Under the pieces are notes generated by a model that searched no databases, was not told where the DNA came from, and worked only from the letters and a program-made list of their open reading frames with translations. Positions 8,792-17,618 of a stretch of DNA of 64,000 bases are shown piece by piece. The stretch spans positions 1-64,000 of the forward strand of contig JAQUAI010000002.1 of assembly GCA_028687335.1 (NCBI GenBank). Direction: 5' to 3'. Numbering within the stretch: position 1 is the stretch's first letter; every line of letters begins with the position of its first letter. The translations under genes were made by a program, and so were the position numbers. This stretch comes from Gallionella sp. (GTDB taxonomy: Bacteria > Pseudomonadota > Gammaproteobacteria > Burkholderiales > Gallionellaceae).

Positions 8792-10708
8792 TTATCTGAT
8801 TGCGGGGCCGGTTGCGCCGTCGAAGCCGAGTGTGTAGAGGGCGTTGAGTTCGGGTTGGTTTGCTACGCCTTCGGCAAAAACTTGTAAGCCGATGCCGTGT
8901 GCAATGGAACATACGCCGCGCAGGAAAGACTGATTGCCGGGGTTGTCTTCGAGGCCGCGCACAAAGCTGGCATCAATTTTTAGGTAGTCCAGCCCTAGAT
9001 CATGCAGTAATCCGATTTGGCTGAATTGCCGTCCGAAATGCTCTAGGCCGATGCGGCAATGCAGTGTTTTAACTTCGAGGCAGAAGTTGCGGAATGCGTC
9101 GTAGTGTTTGAACGCGCCCGACTCGGCAATTTCCAGCCACAGTCGAGGCAGCTCATTGTTGTATTCGCGTAGCAACTTTTGCAGGCTTTCGCGGAATTGT
9201 TTGTTTTCGAGCGAGCTGGCCGACAGATTGACGGCAACGCCCGGCAGGTGCGGATCGGCCGCTAACTTAAGTAAGCCTAGCTGGATTGCGCTGAGGTCGA
9301 GATCGCTCGTCAAGTTCAGCCGTTTGGCGATGGGTAAAAACTGTCCCGCCGGTAACCACTCGCCCTGCTCGTAAAGTTTGATGCGTAACGGGCACTCTAG
9401 ATGAATGGTGTTGCCGCTGCTATTGCTTACTGGGAAGGAGACCAGCTTCAGCCAATTGCTATCAATAGCCTGTTTGAGTAACTGCGCCCATTCGCCAGCG
9501 GAGTGCGGCAAGTTGTCGTGGTTTTCAAACGAAGTTTGGCAGGCGCTGTTGTCTTCTGTGGCTTCGGCATCAGCCAGTGCCGCATCGACTTGTGAAAGTA
9601 CGGTAGTGCTATCCATCCCGAGCGGGAACGTGCCCATGCCGATAGAGGCAATGGGTGCGTCACCTACATAAGGTTCGGCATCGCGCGCCAGTGCGTGCAG
9701 CAAGCTGCTGGCGAATTCCGTGATATTGACATCGGCTGGCAGCAGCAGGGCAAAGTCGGCTCCGTTCATACGGGCGGCCACGGCATTGCTGATGTCGCTA
9801 TCGGCAATGCTTTGGGACAAGGTTTTGCCGATGCGCCGTAATAACTCGTCAGTTCCCGCACGTCCCACCTGATTGTTAATGGTGGCGAGGTCGGCAACAC
9901 GCATGAACAGCAACGAGCCCCCGTTTTGGTTTTCGTCGCTCAGTGCGGCTTGCAGGCGGGCAAGGAAAAAGCTGCGGTTGTAGAGGCCGGTGAGCGGATC
10001 GCAGTTTGCTTCCTGGCGGATGGTCTCTAGCCGCGCGGCTTCTTCGTCGAACATGCTCTTGAGGCGGGTGACGGTGGCATTCATCGCGATAGCGAGTTGG
10101 CGCAGCTCCGGTACGCGCGGTAGATCAATGGTGACGAAACGGCGTTGAGTGATGGCTTCCGCCTGATTGATGACGGCATCTAACGGTGTGCGCAAGCGAC
10201 GCAGTATCAGTGTGCCGAGATAGCCGCTGACGAGCCCAGCCGACAATAGCGCAAAGGCCAGTTCCCAAAAACTTTTCCATAGCGCGCGGTAGGCAAAGCG
10301 GCTGTGGCTGACTAGCGTGACGGTGCCGAGTTGTTTCCATCCACCGGAGATTTGTGCGTGTCCCGGCACCGAGTTAATGGGAAGCAGGCGTGAGAACCAC
10401 GCCGGAACGTCGCTTTCATTCGGAGCGGCGGTGCGCTCGGCGATGACCTCTCCGAACGGATCGGATACGCGGATGAGTTCGTAGTGTCCGCTATCGAATA
10501 ATGCTGATACGGTAAGTTCGATTTCGACCGCATCAGGATTGCGTTGGCTAAGCGATAAAGCCAATGCCAGGGCGTTGTCGCTATTTTTGAGTGCGAGTTG
10601 TTCGGATAGGTAATTGCGCGCAGAAAGCGAAGACGCAAGTAAACTCCCCGCTAATGCGAGCAAGGTACTGATGATGACGGCAAGCCAAATTTGACGGTAC
10701 ATGGACAT
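8792..10708 (-). CDS. lapD: LapD-like c-di-GMP receptor with degenerate GGDEF and EAL domains
   Basis: This 638-residue inner-membrane protein has an N-terminal membrane helix (about 8-28), a periplasmic LapD/MoxY-type domain (about 30-145) containing GGWKQLGTV, a second helix (about 148-170), a HAMP segment, a GGDEF domain (about 230-395) and an EAL domain (about 405-638). Both catalytic motifs are broken: GGDEF reads AGTDE (residues 284-288) and the EAL triplet reads ECP. That is expected of LapD, which binds c-di-GMP without making or cleaving it and then sequesters LapG in the periplasm. I chose the ATG at 10708, preceded by GGGAG at normal spacing. The frame stays open further upstream but only over lapG. 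lapG ends 25 bases before this start. Confidence 0.9.
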   Translation of the reverse strand: MSMYRQIWLAVIISTLLALAGSLLASSLSARNYLSEQLALKNSDNALALALSLSQRNPDAVEIELTVSALFDSGHYELIRVSDPFGEVIAERTAAPNESDVPAWFSRLLPINSVPGHAQISGGWKQLGTVTLVSHSRFAYRALWKSFWELAFALLSAGLVSGYLGTLILRRLRTPLDAVINQAEAITQRRFVTIDLPRVPELRQLAIAMNATVTRLKSMFDEEAARLETIRQEANCDPLTGLYNRSFFLARLQAALSDENQNGGSLLFMRVADLATINNQVGRAGTDELLRRIGKTLSQSIADSDISNAVAARMNGADFALLLPADVNITEFASSLLHALARDAEPYVGDAPIASIGMGTFPLGMDSTTVLSQVDAALADAEATEDNSACQTSFENHDNLPHSAGEWAQLLKQAIDSNWLKLVSFPVSNSSGNTIHLECPLRIKLYEQGEWLPAGQFLPIAKRLNLTSDLDLSAIQLGLLKLAADPHLPGVAVNLSASSLENKQFRESLQKLLREYNNELPRLWLEIAESGAFKHYDAFRNFCLEVKTLHCRIGLEHFGRQFSQIGLLHDLGLDYLKIDASFVRGLEDNPGNQSFLRGVCSIAHGIGLQVFAEGVANQPELNALYTLGFDGATGPAIR

Positions 10709-10733
10709 GAATGATGTCTCCCTGATAACTAGT

Positions 10734-11414
10734 TTATTCGAAACCCTCGGCTTTGGCGCGGGACAGTAATGTTTGCCAGCGTGATAGTTTGCTGGTGCTG
10801 GCGGGTGCGTTGTTGCTGGTTGCGGTGCCCCAGATGCCTTGGCTGTTAAAGCTGAAAATCGGTAATAAGTCGATGCGGCGTGATGCCGGGCGGATGTCGG
10901 TGATGAGGCTGTCGAGTACGAGCGGTTCAGCATCGGGGGTGGCGTAATAGGCCAGAACCATGTGCGCCTGAGTGATGTCGCTGCGGGGGCCGCCGATACG
11001 CGCCTTGACATAAACCAAGCGTAACTTTTCTACAGGGATGCCCGCGTGTACTAGGGAAAAGTATTTGGCGATGGAAAAATCTTCGCAATCGCCGCTACCT
11101 TTGGCCAGTGTTTCCATTGGCGTTGCCCAGTAGTCGCTTTGCCCCCAGATCACCTGATCGTCGTTGGATTGGATGTTGCGATTGAAAAATTCGTTGAGGC
11201 GAATGAGCTTTTCCGGTTCCGGCAAAGAGCGGGATTTATTCAGTGTGGATTGCCAGTTTTCGAAGATATAAGGCTGTCCGCCATAGCGTTTGAGCGCGGT
11301 TAATAGTTGGTTGAAATCTAGCGCAGAAACAATTGACCAGTGCAAAAATAGCAGTGCCGCGAGCCAAAATGTCACGCGCTTTAAGTAACTGCTTGAATAA
11401 ATTGGGCTTGGCAC
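10734..11414 (-). CDS. lapG: LapG-like periplasmic cysteine protease (C93 transglutaminase-like)
   Basis: 226 residues. A hydrophobic segment at about 14-32 (signal peptide or anchor) precedes a bacterial transglutaminase-like cysteine protease domain. The catalytic triad is clear: Cys110 in GDCED, His151 in QAHMVL and Asp168 in LVLDSL. LapG proteases cut the N-terminal retention module of LapA-type adhesins and release cells from surfaces. They need calcium and are held inactive by LapD bound to c-di-GMP. The GTG at 11414 has no obvious ribosome binding site; a GTG at 11375 would give a more compact signal peptide. First gene of an operon with lapD and the 178-residue gene. Confidence 0.92.
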   Translation of the reverse strand: MPSPIYSSSYLKRVTFWLAALLFLHWSIVSALDFNQLLTALKRYGGQPYIFENWQSTLNKSRSLPEPEKLIRLNEFFNRNIQSNDDQVIWGQSDYWATPMETLAKGSGDCEDFSIAKYFSLVHAGIPVEKLRLVYVKARIGGPRSDITQAHMVLAYYATPDAEPLVLDSLITDIRPASRRIDLLPIFSFNSQGIWGTATSNNAPASTSKLSRWQTLLSRAKAEGFE

Positions 11415-11591
11415 GTTAGAATTGTAAAATAGTGTAGTCTATTGAAGGGGTAAGTGTTTGCTGTGTGTTACATTCGCGCCCGTTGCTTAGACCCTAGTAT
11501 CCTAAAGTTATTCAAGAATCTATCAGAAAAAATGGGCTAGGCGGGCTGAATCAAATTATTTATCAAGTTATTGGCGAAATTAAAGGACATT

Positions 11592-13436
11592 ATGAAATCA
11601 AGGGGCGTAATGAAATTAGGAGGTGCCATGCGCACAAGTGCGTTGTTGGTACTGCTGTTATCTTTGCCGGTTGGTGAGGCGGTTGCTCAGGTTCAAACAC
11701 TAAAAGAGGTTGCGCAAAAAGCGGTATTGCAGAACCCTGAAGTGTTGCAACGTTGGCATGCTTATCAAGCAAGTGATAGTGAGCGCGAGATGGCATTCGG
11801 CAATTATCTTCCTAAAGTAGATTTGTCCATGTCGAGCGGTAAAAATTACCGCAATGACACGCTTATTCGGGACTTGAGCTATTCGCAGCGTACCTCCACG
11901 CTGACCTTGACCCAAATGTTGTGGGATGGTTTTGGTACGCGTAGCCAAGTGCGCCAGTTTGATTATGCCAAACGTGTGCGTATTCACGAATTGCACGAGG
12001 TTTCCGAATCGATCGCTTTGGCCGCAGGTCAGGCGTATTACGATGTGTTGCGTTACCGCAAGCTAGTGGGTTTTGCCGAAGATAATTATATTCGCCATCG
12101 CTCGGTATTCGTGCAGGTGCAGGAAAAGGTCAAGGCCGGCGTTGGTCGCCGCGTGGACTTGGAGCAGGCCTCCGGTCGTTTGGCATTAGCCGAGGCAAAT
12201 CTGCTGACCGAAACTTCCAACTTGCATGATGTCAGCGCTCGCTTCTTGCGTATTGTCGGTGAGCAGCCGGCCGTGGAAATGGATGTTGCAGAGTTTGCAA
12301 CTACAGCGATGCCTGCTGATGTCACTGCCGCATTGCGTCAAACAGAAGAGCACAACCCCAGCTTGCGAGCTGCAATTGAAAACGTTCGTGCCGCCGAGGC
12401 TTCGGTGGATGTGCGTCGCTCAACATTTCAACCGCGCGTTGATTTGCGTTTGCGCCAAGATCACAGCACCAATTTGAGTGGTTACAGCGGCCCATCCAAT
12501 ACACGGGCGGCGGAAGTGGTGGTGAACTGGAATCTGTTTAATGGCTTGAGCGATAAAGCCAGTGTGAAGCAATACAATGAGCTACTCAATGAGGCGCGCG
12601 ATATTCGGGATAAAACCTGTCGTGATGTTCGCCAGACGGCTACGATTGCCTATAACGATACGCGCAAGCTAAGTGAACAAATTGGTTATTTGGAGCAGCA
12701 TCGTTTGTCTATCGAAAAGGCGCGTGATGCTTATCGCAAACAGTTCGATATTGGTCAGCGTTCACTGCTTGATTTGCTGGATACGGAAAACGAGTTATTT
12801 CAAGCCAAGCGTGCCTACGTCAATGCCGAGTTTGATTTGAAGGTGGCTAATGTGCGTACCTTGGCAGGATCGGGCGTGCTGCTGTCTTCGCTGGGCGTAT
12901 CTAAGCTGGATAATGATCTTGCCGCTCAAGATTGGAATGCAGGGGCTGAAGCCGCAGCGCAGTGTCCACCGGAAGGCCCGCAGTTGTATGTCGCCGACAA
13001 AACCGCGCTGGACGCGAAAGCGGATGAAATCGTACGTGAGCAGGCCCCTGTTCTTGCCGCGCAAGCTATGAATACCATTCCGCAGGGTGTGAGTGATGCC
13101 TTGCAAGTATGGGCTAAAGCATGGCGCGCACGTGATTTGCCGCTTTATTTGAGTAGCTATGCGCAAAATTTTGTGCCGCAAACCGGTATTACGTGGGATG
13201 CATGGGCGGCAGAGCGCAAACGTATTATTGGCAAAGCAGGCCCAGGCGAGGTAACGCTGGAGTTGATGGATGTGAAGATTAGTGCAACCGATCCGAATCA
13301 CGCATCGACTACTTTCAAACAGAAATACCATTCTCCTGTTTACAACGATGAAGTGACCAAGACTTTGGATTGGGTCAAGATGGACAATCGATGGTTGATT
13401 CAACGCGAAACTGTGTTGCCGTTGGTTGAGCATTGA
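11592..13436 (+). CDS. TolC-family outer-membrane channel with C-terminal NTF2-like domain
   Basis: 614 residues from the ATG at 11592, which has AAAGGA upstream. ATG codons at 11610 and 11628 are alternatives; the last follows AGGAGG and would begin directly with the signal peptide MRTSALLVLLLSLPVGEAVA. Residues of about 40-450 form a TolC/OEP fold: two similar halves, long amphipathic helices and a typical DLLDTENELFQAKRAY segment. It is the likely outer-membrane exit (LapE/AggA role) for the type I secreted adhesin. After a linker, about residues 500-614 form an NTF2-like domain of the kind at the end of L,D-transpeptidase Cds6 (VWAKAWRARD, later DNRWLIQRE), which a plain TolC lacks (usual length about 450-500). 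The stop overlaps the next start. Confidence 0.88.
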   Translation: MKSRGVMKLGGAMRTSALLVLLLSLPVGEAVAQVQTLKEVAQKAVLQNPEVLQRWHAYQASDSEREMAFGNYLPKVDLSMSSGKNYRNDTLIRDLSYSQRTSTLTLTQMLWDGFGTRSQVRQFDYAKRVRIHELHEVSESIALAAGQAYYDVLRYRKLVGFAEDNYIRHRSVFVQVQEKVKAGVGRRVDLEQASGRLALAEANLLTETSNLHDVSARFLRIVGEQPAVEMDVAEFATTAMPADVTAALRQTEEHNPSLRAAIENVRAAEASVDVRRSTFQPRVDLRLRQDHSTNLSGYSGPSNTRAAEVVVNWNLFNGLSDKASVKQYNELLNEARDIRDKTCRDVRQTATIAYNDTRKLSEQIGYLEQHRLSIEKARDAYRKQFDIGQRSLLDLLDTENELFQAKRAYVNAEFDLKVANVRTLAGSGVLLSSLGVSKLDNDLAAQDWNAGAEAAAQCPPEGPQLYVADKTALDAKADEIVREQAPVLAAQAMNTIPQGVSDALQVWAKAWRARDLPLYLSSYAQNFVPQTGITWDAWAAERKRIIGKAGPGEVTLELMDVKISATDPNHASTTFKQKYHSPVYNDEVTKTLDWVKMDNRWLIQRETVLPLVEH

Positions 13437-14239
13437 TTGCGGTCGAGCACTATCCCTTAGTTGTTATTAGTGGCGCGTCGAGTGGCATTGGTTTAGCCCT
13501 CGCGCGCCATTATCTTGAATGCGGCGCAACTGTCGCCGCATTTGCCCGTCGTGCCGAGTTGCTGCATGCGCTGGCATTCGAATTTCCCGGAAAAGTTTTC
13601 CCTTATGCGCTTGACGTGCGTGATGCCGCAGCCGTTCAAACCGCTGCGCATGACTTTATGGCGCGCGTTGGTGTGCCTGACATCGTCATTGCCAATGCTG
13701 GGGTGAGCGTTGGGACGCTGACCGAGTATGCCGAAGATATAGATGCATTTAAGCAAGTGATGGATATCAATGTGCTAGGTATGGTGCATACCTTTCAGCC
13801 TTTTATTGCCGCAATGCGACTTGATGCAACTCAAGGTGGCGGGCGCGCAAGCGGAACTTTGGTGGGTATCGCCAGTGTCGCCGGTTTTCGGGGGCTGCCG
13901 GGTGCGGGTGCCTATTCGGCATCTAAAGCCGCAGCGATTTCCTATCTCGAATCATTACGTGTTGAGTTGTACGGCAGCGGTGTGCGTGTGGTGACCATCT
14001 GCCCCGGTTATATCAAGACACCAATGACTAGTCTTAATCCCTATTCCATGCCTTTTATTTTGGAGGTGGATGACGCAGCAAAACGCATGGCGCGAGCCAT
14101 TGAGCGCGGTGCTTCGTTCAGCGTTGTGCCTTGGCAGATGGGGATTGTGGGGTGGTTGATGAAGCGCTTGCCCAATGTTTTGTATGACCGTTTGTTCGCC
14201 AATGCGCCGCATAAGCCGCGCGGATTGTTGAAGAAGTAA
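13433..14239 (+). CDS. Short-chain dehydrogenase/reductase (SDR)
   Basis: 268 residues, classical SDR. The nucleotide-binding motif is SGASSGIG at the N-terminus, followed by IANAGVS, the catalytic serine in GIASVAG, and the active-site YSASK. It should be an NAD(P)-dependent oxidoreductase; the substrate cannot be read from sequence. The C-terminal segment (GIVGWLMKRLPN) is amphipathic, as in several membrane-associated SDRs. The TTG start at 13433 overlaps the TGA stop of the TolC-like gene, which implies translational coupling. It converges on the DNA ligase gene with a 9-base gap. Confidence 0.85.
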   Translation: MIAVEHYPLVVISGASSGIGLALARHYLECGATVAAFARRAELLHALAFEFPGKVFPYALDVRDAAAVQTAAHDFMARVGVPDIVIANAGVSVGTLTEYAEDIDAFKQVMDINVLGMVHTFQPFIAAMRLDATQGGGRASGTLVGIASVAGFRGLPGAGAYSASKAAAISYLESLRVELYGSGVRVVTICPGYIKTPMTSLNPYSMPFILEVDDAAKRMARAIERGASFSVVPWQMGIVGWLMKRLPNVLYDRLFANAPHKPRGLLKK

Positions 14240-14248
14240 GGGGCGGTT

Positions 14249-15172
14249 TTAGGGCGCGGCGCAGGGGCGGTCTGCGCGTATTCGCATGAAACGTGCAAAG
14301 CGCGGAAGGCCGGTTTTTTCATTGAGTCCGTTGTAGCGGTAGCTTACCCAACAACCCAATGCGGGCGGCTTGCGGCGCTGCTCATCCGACAAGCCGGAGC
14401 CGAGTTTGAAACGCAGGCCAGCCTCAGTCTCAACAATGAGCGCACCAACTTCCCCCGCATATTTCCCTTTGCCGATCTGATGCGCGACTACTCTGGCTTC
14501 GGCATCCTGATGACGCTTTAGCTTGAGTAAATCATCGCTACGCGCGGCGCGATAGTGAGATGTGCCGAGATGCAGCATCAGTCCCTCGCCGCCTTGTTTG
14601 ATGACGCGATCCAGCATGGATTCAAGTTCGCTATGGTTGTTTAATTTGACTTGAGTAACGTGTTGTAACCAAGGTTGTGCGATATGCATGACCAAGCGCT
14701 GCAATGCGGCATTGCGTTCGTCAAAGGTGCCGCGATGGGCGGGTAAATCAAACACCATGAAGTGGAGTTTGCGCCAAGCGGCATCATCAGGGGTTCGTTG
14801 GCGCACAATGGAAACGGTTTGCGAAAACTGCCCGCGCGCAATCCAAAGTTCGCCATCCAGCGGTGTGTTCGGCCAGCCAGCAGTGAACCAGTCTGGCGCA
14901 TGAATCAGTTCGCCGCCGCGTGTCAGTAATTGATGCCCATCCCAGTAGCCACGCATCCCGTCGAATTTTTCGCTAACCCAGTAAGCATTGAGTGGAATAT
15001 CTTTGCGGTACAGGTTCGCCAGCATCAGCGGCGGTGCGGGCAGTTCACTGGCCGCCAGTGCCGTCGGGGCGAGAGATAAGTAAAGTGCCAGTCCCAGCAA
15101 AACGATGTGCGTAAACACAGCGCTTCGGGGAATGAAAAAACTAGCCAGCCAGTTTTTTCTTGAGCACATCAT
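14249..15172 (-). CDS. ligE: ATP-dependent DNA ligase, LigE-like, with signal peptide
   Basis: Up to 307 residues. The minimal ligase core is present: motif I EKFDGMRG with the nucleotide-accepting lysine, [19 protein letters not shown] and LLKLKRHQD, then a small OB-fold. There are no extra DNA-binding domains. A hydrophobic leader ending SLAPTALAA suggests export to the periplasm, as proposed for Lig E enzymes, which seal nicks using ATP and have been linked to DNA uptake or biofilm DNA. The ATG at 15172 overlaps the gatB 3' end by 32 bp and has no clear ribosome site; a GTG at 15118 would begin right at the signal peptide and is a real alternative. Probably co-transcribed with gatB. Confidence 0.85.
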   Translation of the reverse strand: MMCSRKNWLASFFIPRSAVFTHIVLLGLALYLSLAPTALAASELPAPPLMLANLYRKDIPLNAYWVSEKFDGMRGYWDGHQLLTRGGELIHAPDWFTAGWPNTPLDGELWIARGQFSQTVSIVRQRTPDDAAWRKLHFMVFDLPAHRGTFDERNAALQRLVMHIAQPWLQHVTQVKLNNHSELESMLDRVIKQGGEGLMLHLGTSHYRAARSDDLLKLKRHQDAEARVVAHQIGKGKYAGEVGALIVETEAGLRFKLGSGLSDEQRRKPPALGCWVSYRYNGLNEKTGLPRFARFMRIRADRPCAAP

Positions 15173-16592
15173 TCAGCTGGGCTGGGTTTGCCTGACCTTT
15201 ACTCGCTTTCATAGCGAGCCCGACAAAGAAGCCGAACAGTTTGTCTTTGCCGCTGCGGTATTCCGCGACCTTGTCGGAATTGGCTGCGATGATGTCATCC
15301 ACCAGTTTTTCAATCGCACCCGCATCAGAGACTTGTTTGAGGCCTTTGACTTCGATGATGCTATCCGCCTCGCCGCCTTCTGCCCACATTGTGCGGAATA
15401 CTTCTTTTGCGCCGGAATTGGAAATCGTACCGTCGGCGATGCGTTGCAGCATGCCACTGAGTTGACGTGCGCTGATCGGAGATTGCGCGATGTCCAAGCC
15501 GTCACGATTCAATTGTGCGCTCACTTCGCCAATGACCCAGTTAGCGCAGATTTTTGCTTGTGTGTTGGCATCTCCAAGTGCGGCTTCGAAGAAGTCCGCC
15601 ATTTCACGCGAAGCGGTGAGTAGGCACGCATCGTATGCCGATAGACCTAGCTCACCCGTATAGCGGGTTTGTTTGGCCAATGGCAGCTCGGGCAATGTGG
15701 CACGCACTTGATCTATCCATTCTGGTGAGATTTCCAGCGGCAATAAATCTGGGTCGGGGAAGTAGCGGTAATCGTGCGCATCTTCCTTGCTGCGCATCAT
15801 GCGTGTTTCACCTGTGTCGGGGTTGAATAGCACGGTGGCTTGTTGAATCTTGCCGCCGTTCTCGATGGTGTCGATCTGCCATTGCACTTCGTAGTCGATG
15901 GCCTGTTGCATGAACTTGAACGAGTTCAGATTTTTGATCTCTCGGCGCGTACCCAGCGGTTCGCCTTTGCGGCGCACCGACACGTTCACATCGCAACGGA
16001 ACGAGCCTTCCTGCATGTTGCCGTCGCAGATGCCGATCCAGCGCACTAGTGTGTGCAGCGCTTTTGCATAAGCCACAGCTTCGGCAGCAGAGCTCATGTC
16101 TGGCTCGGAAACAATCTCCAGCAACGGTGTGCCAGCGCGATTGAGGTCGATGCCGGAGACGCCTTGCGATTCGCCGTGCACCGATTTTCCTGCGTCTTCT
16201 TCCAAGTGGGCGCGCGTGATGCGCACAGTCTTTTCGTAAGGCTTTGCGTTGCCCGAGAGAGGTTCAACTTGGATGGTCAACGCACCTTGTCCTACTACCG
16301 GTAGGTCCATCTGACTGATCTGGTAGCCCTTGGGTAGGTCGGGGTAGAAGTAGTTCTTGCGAGCAAAGACGGAGCGCGGTGCGATGTGCGCGCCCGTCGC
16401 CAAGCCGAACTTGATCGCGCGTTCCACCGCGCCTTTGTTCAGCACTGGCAACACGCCAGGCAAGGCCAAGCTCACGGCATCCGCTTGTGTGTTGGGTTCT
16501 GCGCCGAACGCAGTCGATGCGCCCGAAAAGATTTTAGTGTTGGTCGAGAGCTGGGTGTGTACTTCCAGTCCGATGACGATTTCCCACTGCAT
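15141..16592 (-). CDS. gatB: Asp-tRNA(Asn)/Glu-tRNA(Gln) amidotransferase subunit B
   Basis: 483 residues, full length for GatB. It opens with the family signature [13 protein letters not shown] and contains [15 protein letters not shown] and [13 protein letters not shown], followed by the helical and YqeY-like tail domains. GatB binds the misacylated tRNA, activates the acyl group with ATP and receives ammonia from GatA. In most relatives gatB directly follows gatA. Here three restriction-modification genes intervene, and 40 bases with no gene separate the last of them from the gatB start. Confidence 0.97.
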   Translation of the reverse strand: MQWEIVIGLEVHTQLSTNTKIFSGASTAFGAEPNTQADAVSLALPGVLPVLNKGAVERAIKFGLATGAHIAPRSVFARKNYFYPDLPKGYQISQMDLPVVGQGALTIQVEPLSGNAKPYEKTVRITRAHLEEDAGKSVHGESQGVSGIDLNRAGTPLLEIVSEPDMSSAAEAVAYAKALHTLVRWIGICDGNMQEGSFRCDVNVSVRRKGEPLGTRREIKNLNSFKFMQQAIDYEVQWQIDTIENGGKIQQATVLFNPDTGETRMMRSKEDAHDYRYFPDPDLLPLEISPEWIDQVRATLPELPLAKQTRYTGELGLSAYDACLLTASREMADFFEAALGDANTQAKICANWVIGEVSAQLNRDGLDIAQSPISARQLSGMLQRIADGTISNSGAKEVFRTMWAEGGEADSIIEVKGLKQVSDAGAIEKLVDDIIAANSDKVAEYRSGKDKLFGFFVGLAMKASKGQANPAQLNDVLKKKLAG

Positions 16593-16632
16593 ATTTGTGC
16601 CTCAATATAGGCGGACGAATGATCGTCCAAGT

Positions 16633-16875
16633 TTACTTAATTGGCGTAACCCGATTGGCTGTGGCGGGCGGTACCTGCCCAATTACGTTAGTTTCGATTT
16701 CCCCAGTATTTGTAGGCTCCAAAGTGACGGTCACAATCAACCCTTGTTTTGCATGTGCGTCACATATGTAAGCTTCTGTGTTTGGTGCCCAAATCGCAGT
16801 TGTATCCGGTCGTCTTAAACGAACTCCAAAATTATTGGGGGCGAGATTGGTGCAGCCAGGAATTATGCAGCTCAT
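16633..16875 (-). CDS. Small Cys/His protein at the end of the restriction-modification cassette
   Basis: 80 residues, not a family I can name. Cys3, Cys8, Cys38 and His41 (CIIPGC and YICDAH) are spaced like one zinc-binding site. The C-terminal half is Thr/Val rich and lacks such residues. No helix-turn-helix is visible, so it does not look like a classical C-protein regulator. The start overlaps the stop of the endonuclease gene (ATGA at 16872-16875), so it is translated together with the cassette. A role as accessory DNA-binding or anti-toxicity factor is only a guess. Confidence 0.7.
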   Translation of the reverse strand: MSCIIPGCTNLAPNNFGVRLRRPDTTAIWAPNTEAYICDAHAKQGLIVTVTLEPTNTGEIETNVIGQVPPATANRVTPIK

Positions 16876-17618
16876 AGTATTTTCTCCTTATCAAGTTTCT
16901 TCGCGGCAGAATTGAGTCTGACTATCTTGTCCCAATTAATGCTGCCATCATCTACGCAATATTTTTCGATGAAAGACTTTGTGAAGCGCGTGTTTGCTTT
17001 TCCGTATTCGACATCAAATTCGTCATTGCGCTGTCTTGCTTTGTGCCCGAGAGGCTCAATCAAATCAAGATAAAGATGCGAATCACCACTAACAAGTGTC
17101 CAGAAATTTTCGCCACAATATTTGAAGTAATCGCCCTTGTCTGGTGAATTGTCTCGACCATAGCAACAACCATTCACGGCAATAACATTTTTGATCGTTC
17201 CATTTTGACGAAGGACAATCTTCGCTTTTTTGAAGTTATCCTGCATTTTTTTAATTTGGCTTGAGTTTCCCCAATTAGGGCCGGATTTGATTGAAACAAT
17301 ATAGCGCGCCTCGTTCTGTGTGAATTCCAAATCAATTCCCTCAATCCCAGATTTAATTCCACCTTGTGTGATTGAACACGCATAAATCGCCACATTTTCA
17401 AGGAACGCCCCGAAGATTGTCTCTTCTTGCGAAGAGAGGTGCGCATCGAGAATGGCTTTGACTAAACCACCTGCTGAATTGATGTTCTTCGCCTTGAATA
17501 AATATGGATTTTTGCGCATTAGCACCTTATCAAGATCAAGTCCTGTCAGGCTTTCCAATCTGCGCTTGTGGAATTCAGGTATTTTTTGTTCGATGTATGC
17601 GGCAATCTTGTCCTTCAT
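16872..17618 (-). CDS. Type II restriction endonuclease, probably PmeII family
   Basis: 248 residues. The text of the protein (KNPYLFKAKN, EETIFG, GIDLEF, SIKSGPNWGNSSQI, VNGCCYG, DKGDYFKYCG) matches what I recall of PmeII-family type II endonucleases; the family name is from memory. A PD-(D/E)xK-like core can be placed at Asp96 and/or Glu98 with Lys111, although the residue two before the lysine is Ser109, not acidic. It should cleave unmethylated DNA at the site protected by the adjacent methyltransferase; the site is unknown. The start overlaps the methyltransferase stop as ATGA, so methylase is translated first. The DNA is visibly more AT-rich than the flanking gat genes, a sign of transfer. 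Confidence 0.78.
   Translation of the reverse strand: MKDKIAAYIEQKIPEFHKRRLESLTGLDLDKVLMRKNPYLFKAKNINSAGGLVKAILDAHLSSQEETIFGAFLENVAIYACSITQGGIKSGIEGIDLEFTQNEARYIVSIKSGPNWGNSSQIKKMQDNFKKAKIVLRQNGTIKNVIAVNGCCYGRDNSPDKGDYFKYCGENFWTLVSGDSHLYLDLIEPLGHKARQRNDEFDVEYGKANTRFTKSFIEKYCVDDGSINWDKIVRLNSAAKKLDKEKIL

Noticed and set aside
16613-16628. Hairpin GGACGA-ATGA-TCGTCC between the small Cys/His gene and gatB
   Set aside because: The stem is only 6 bp and no T-run follows on the minus strand, so it is not a credible terminator. Read-through into gatB is more likely.
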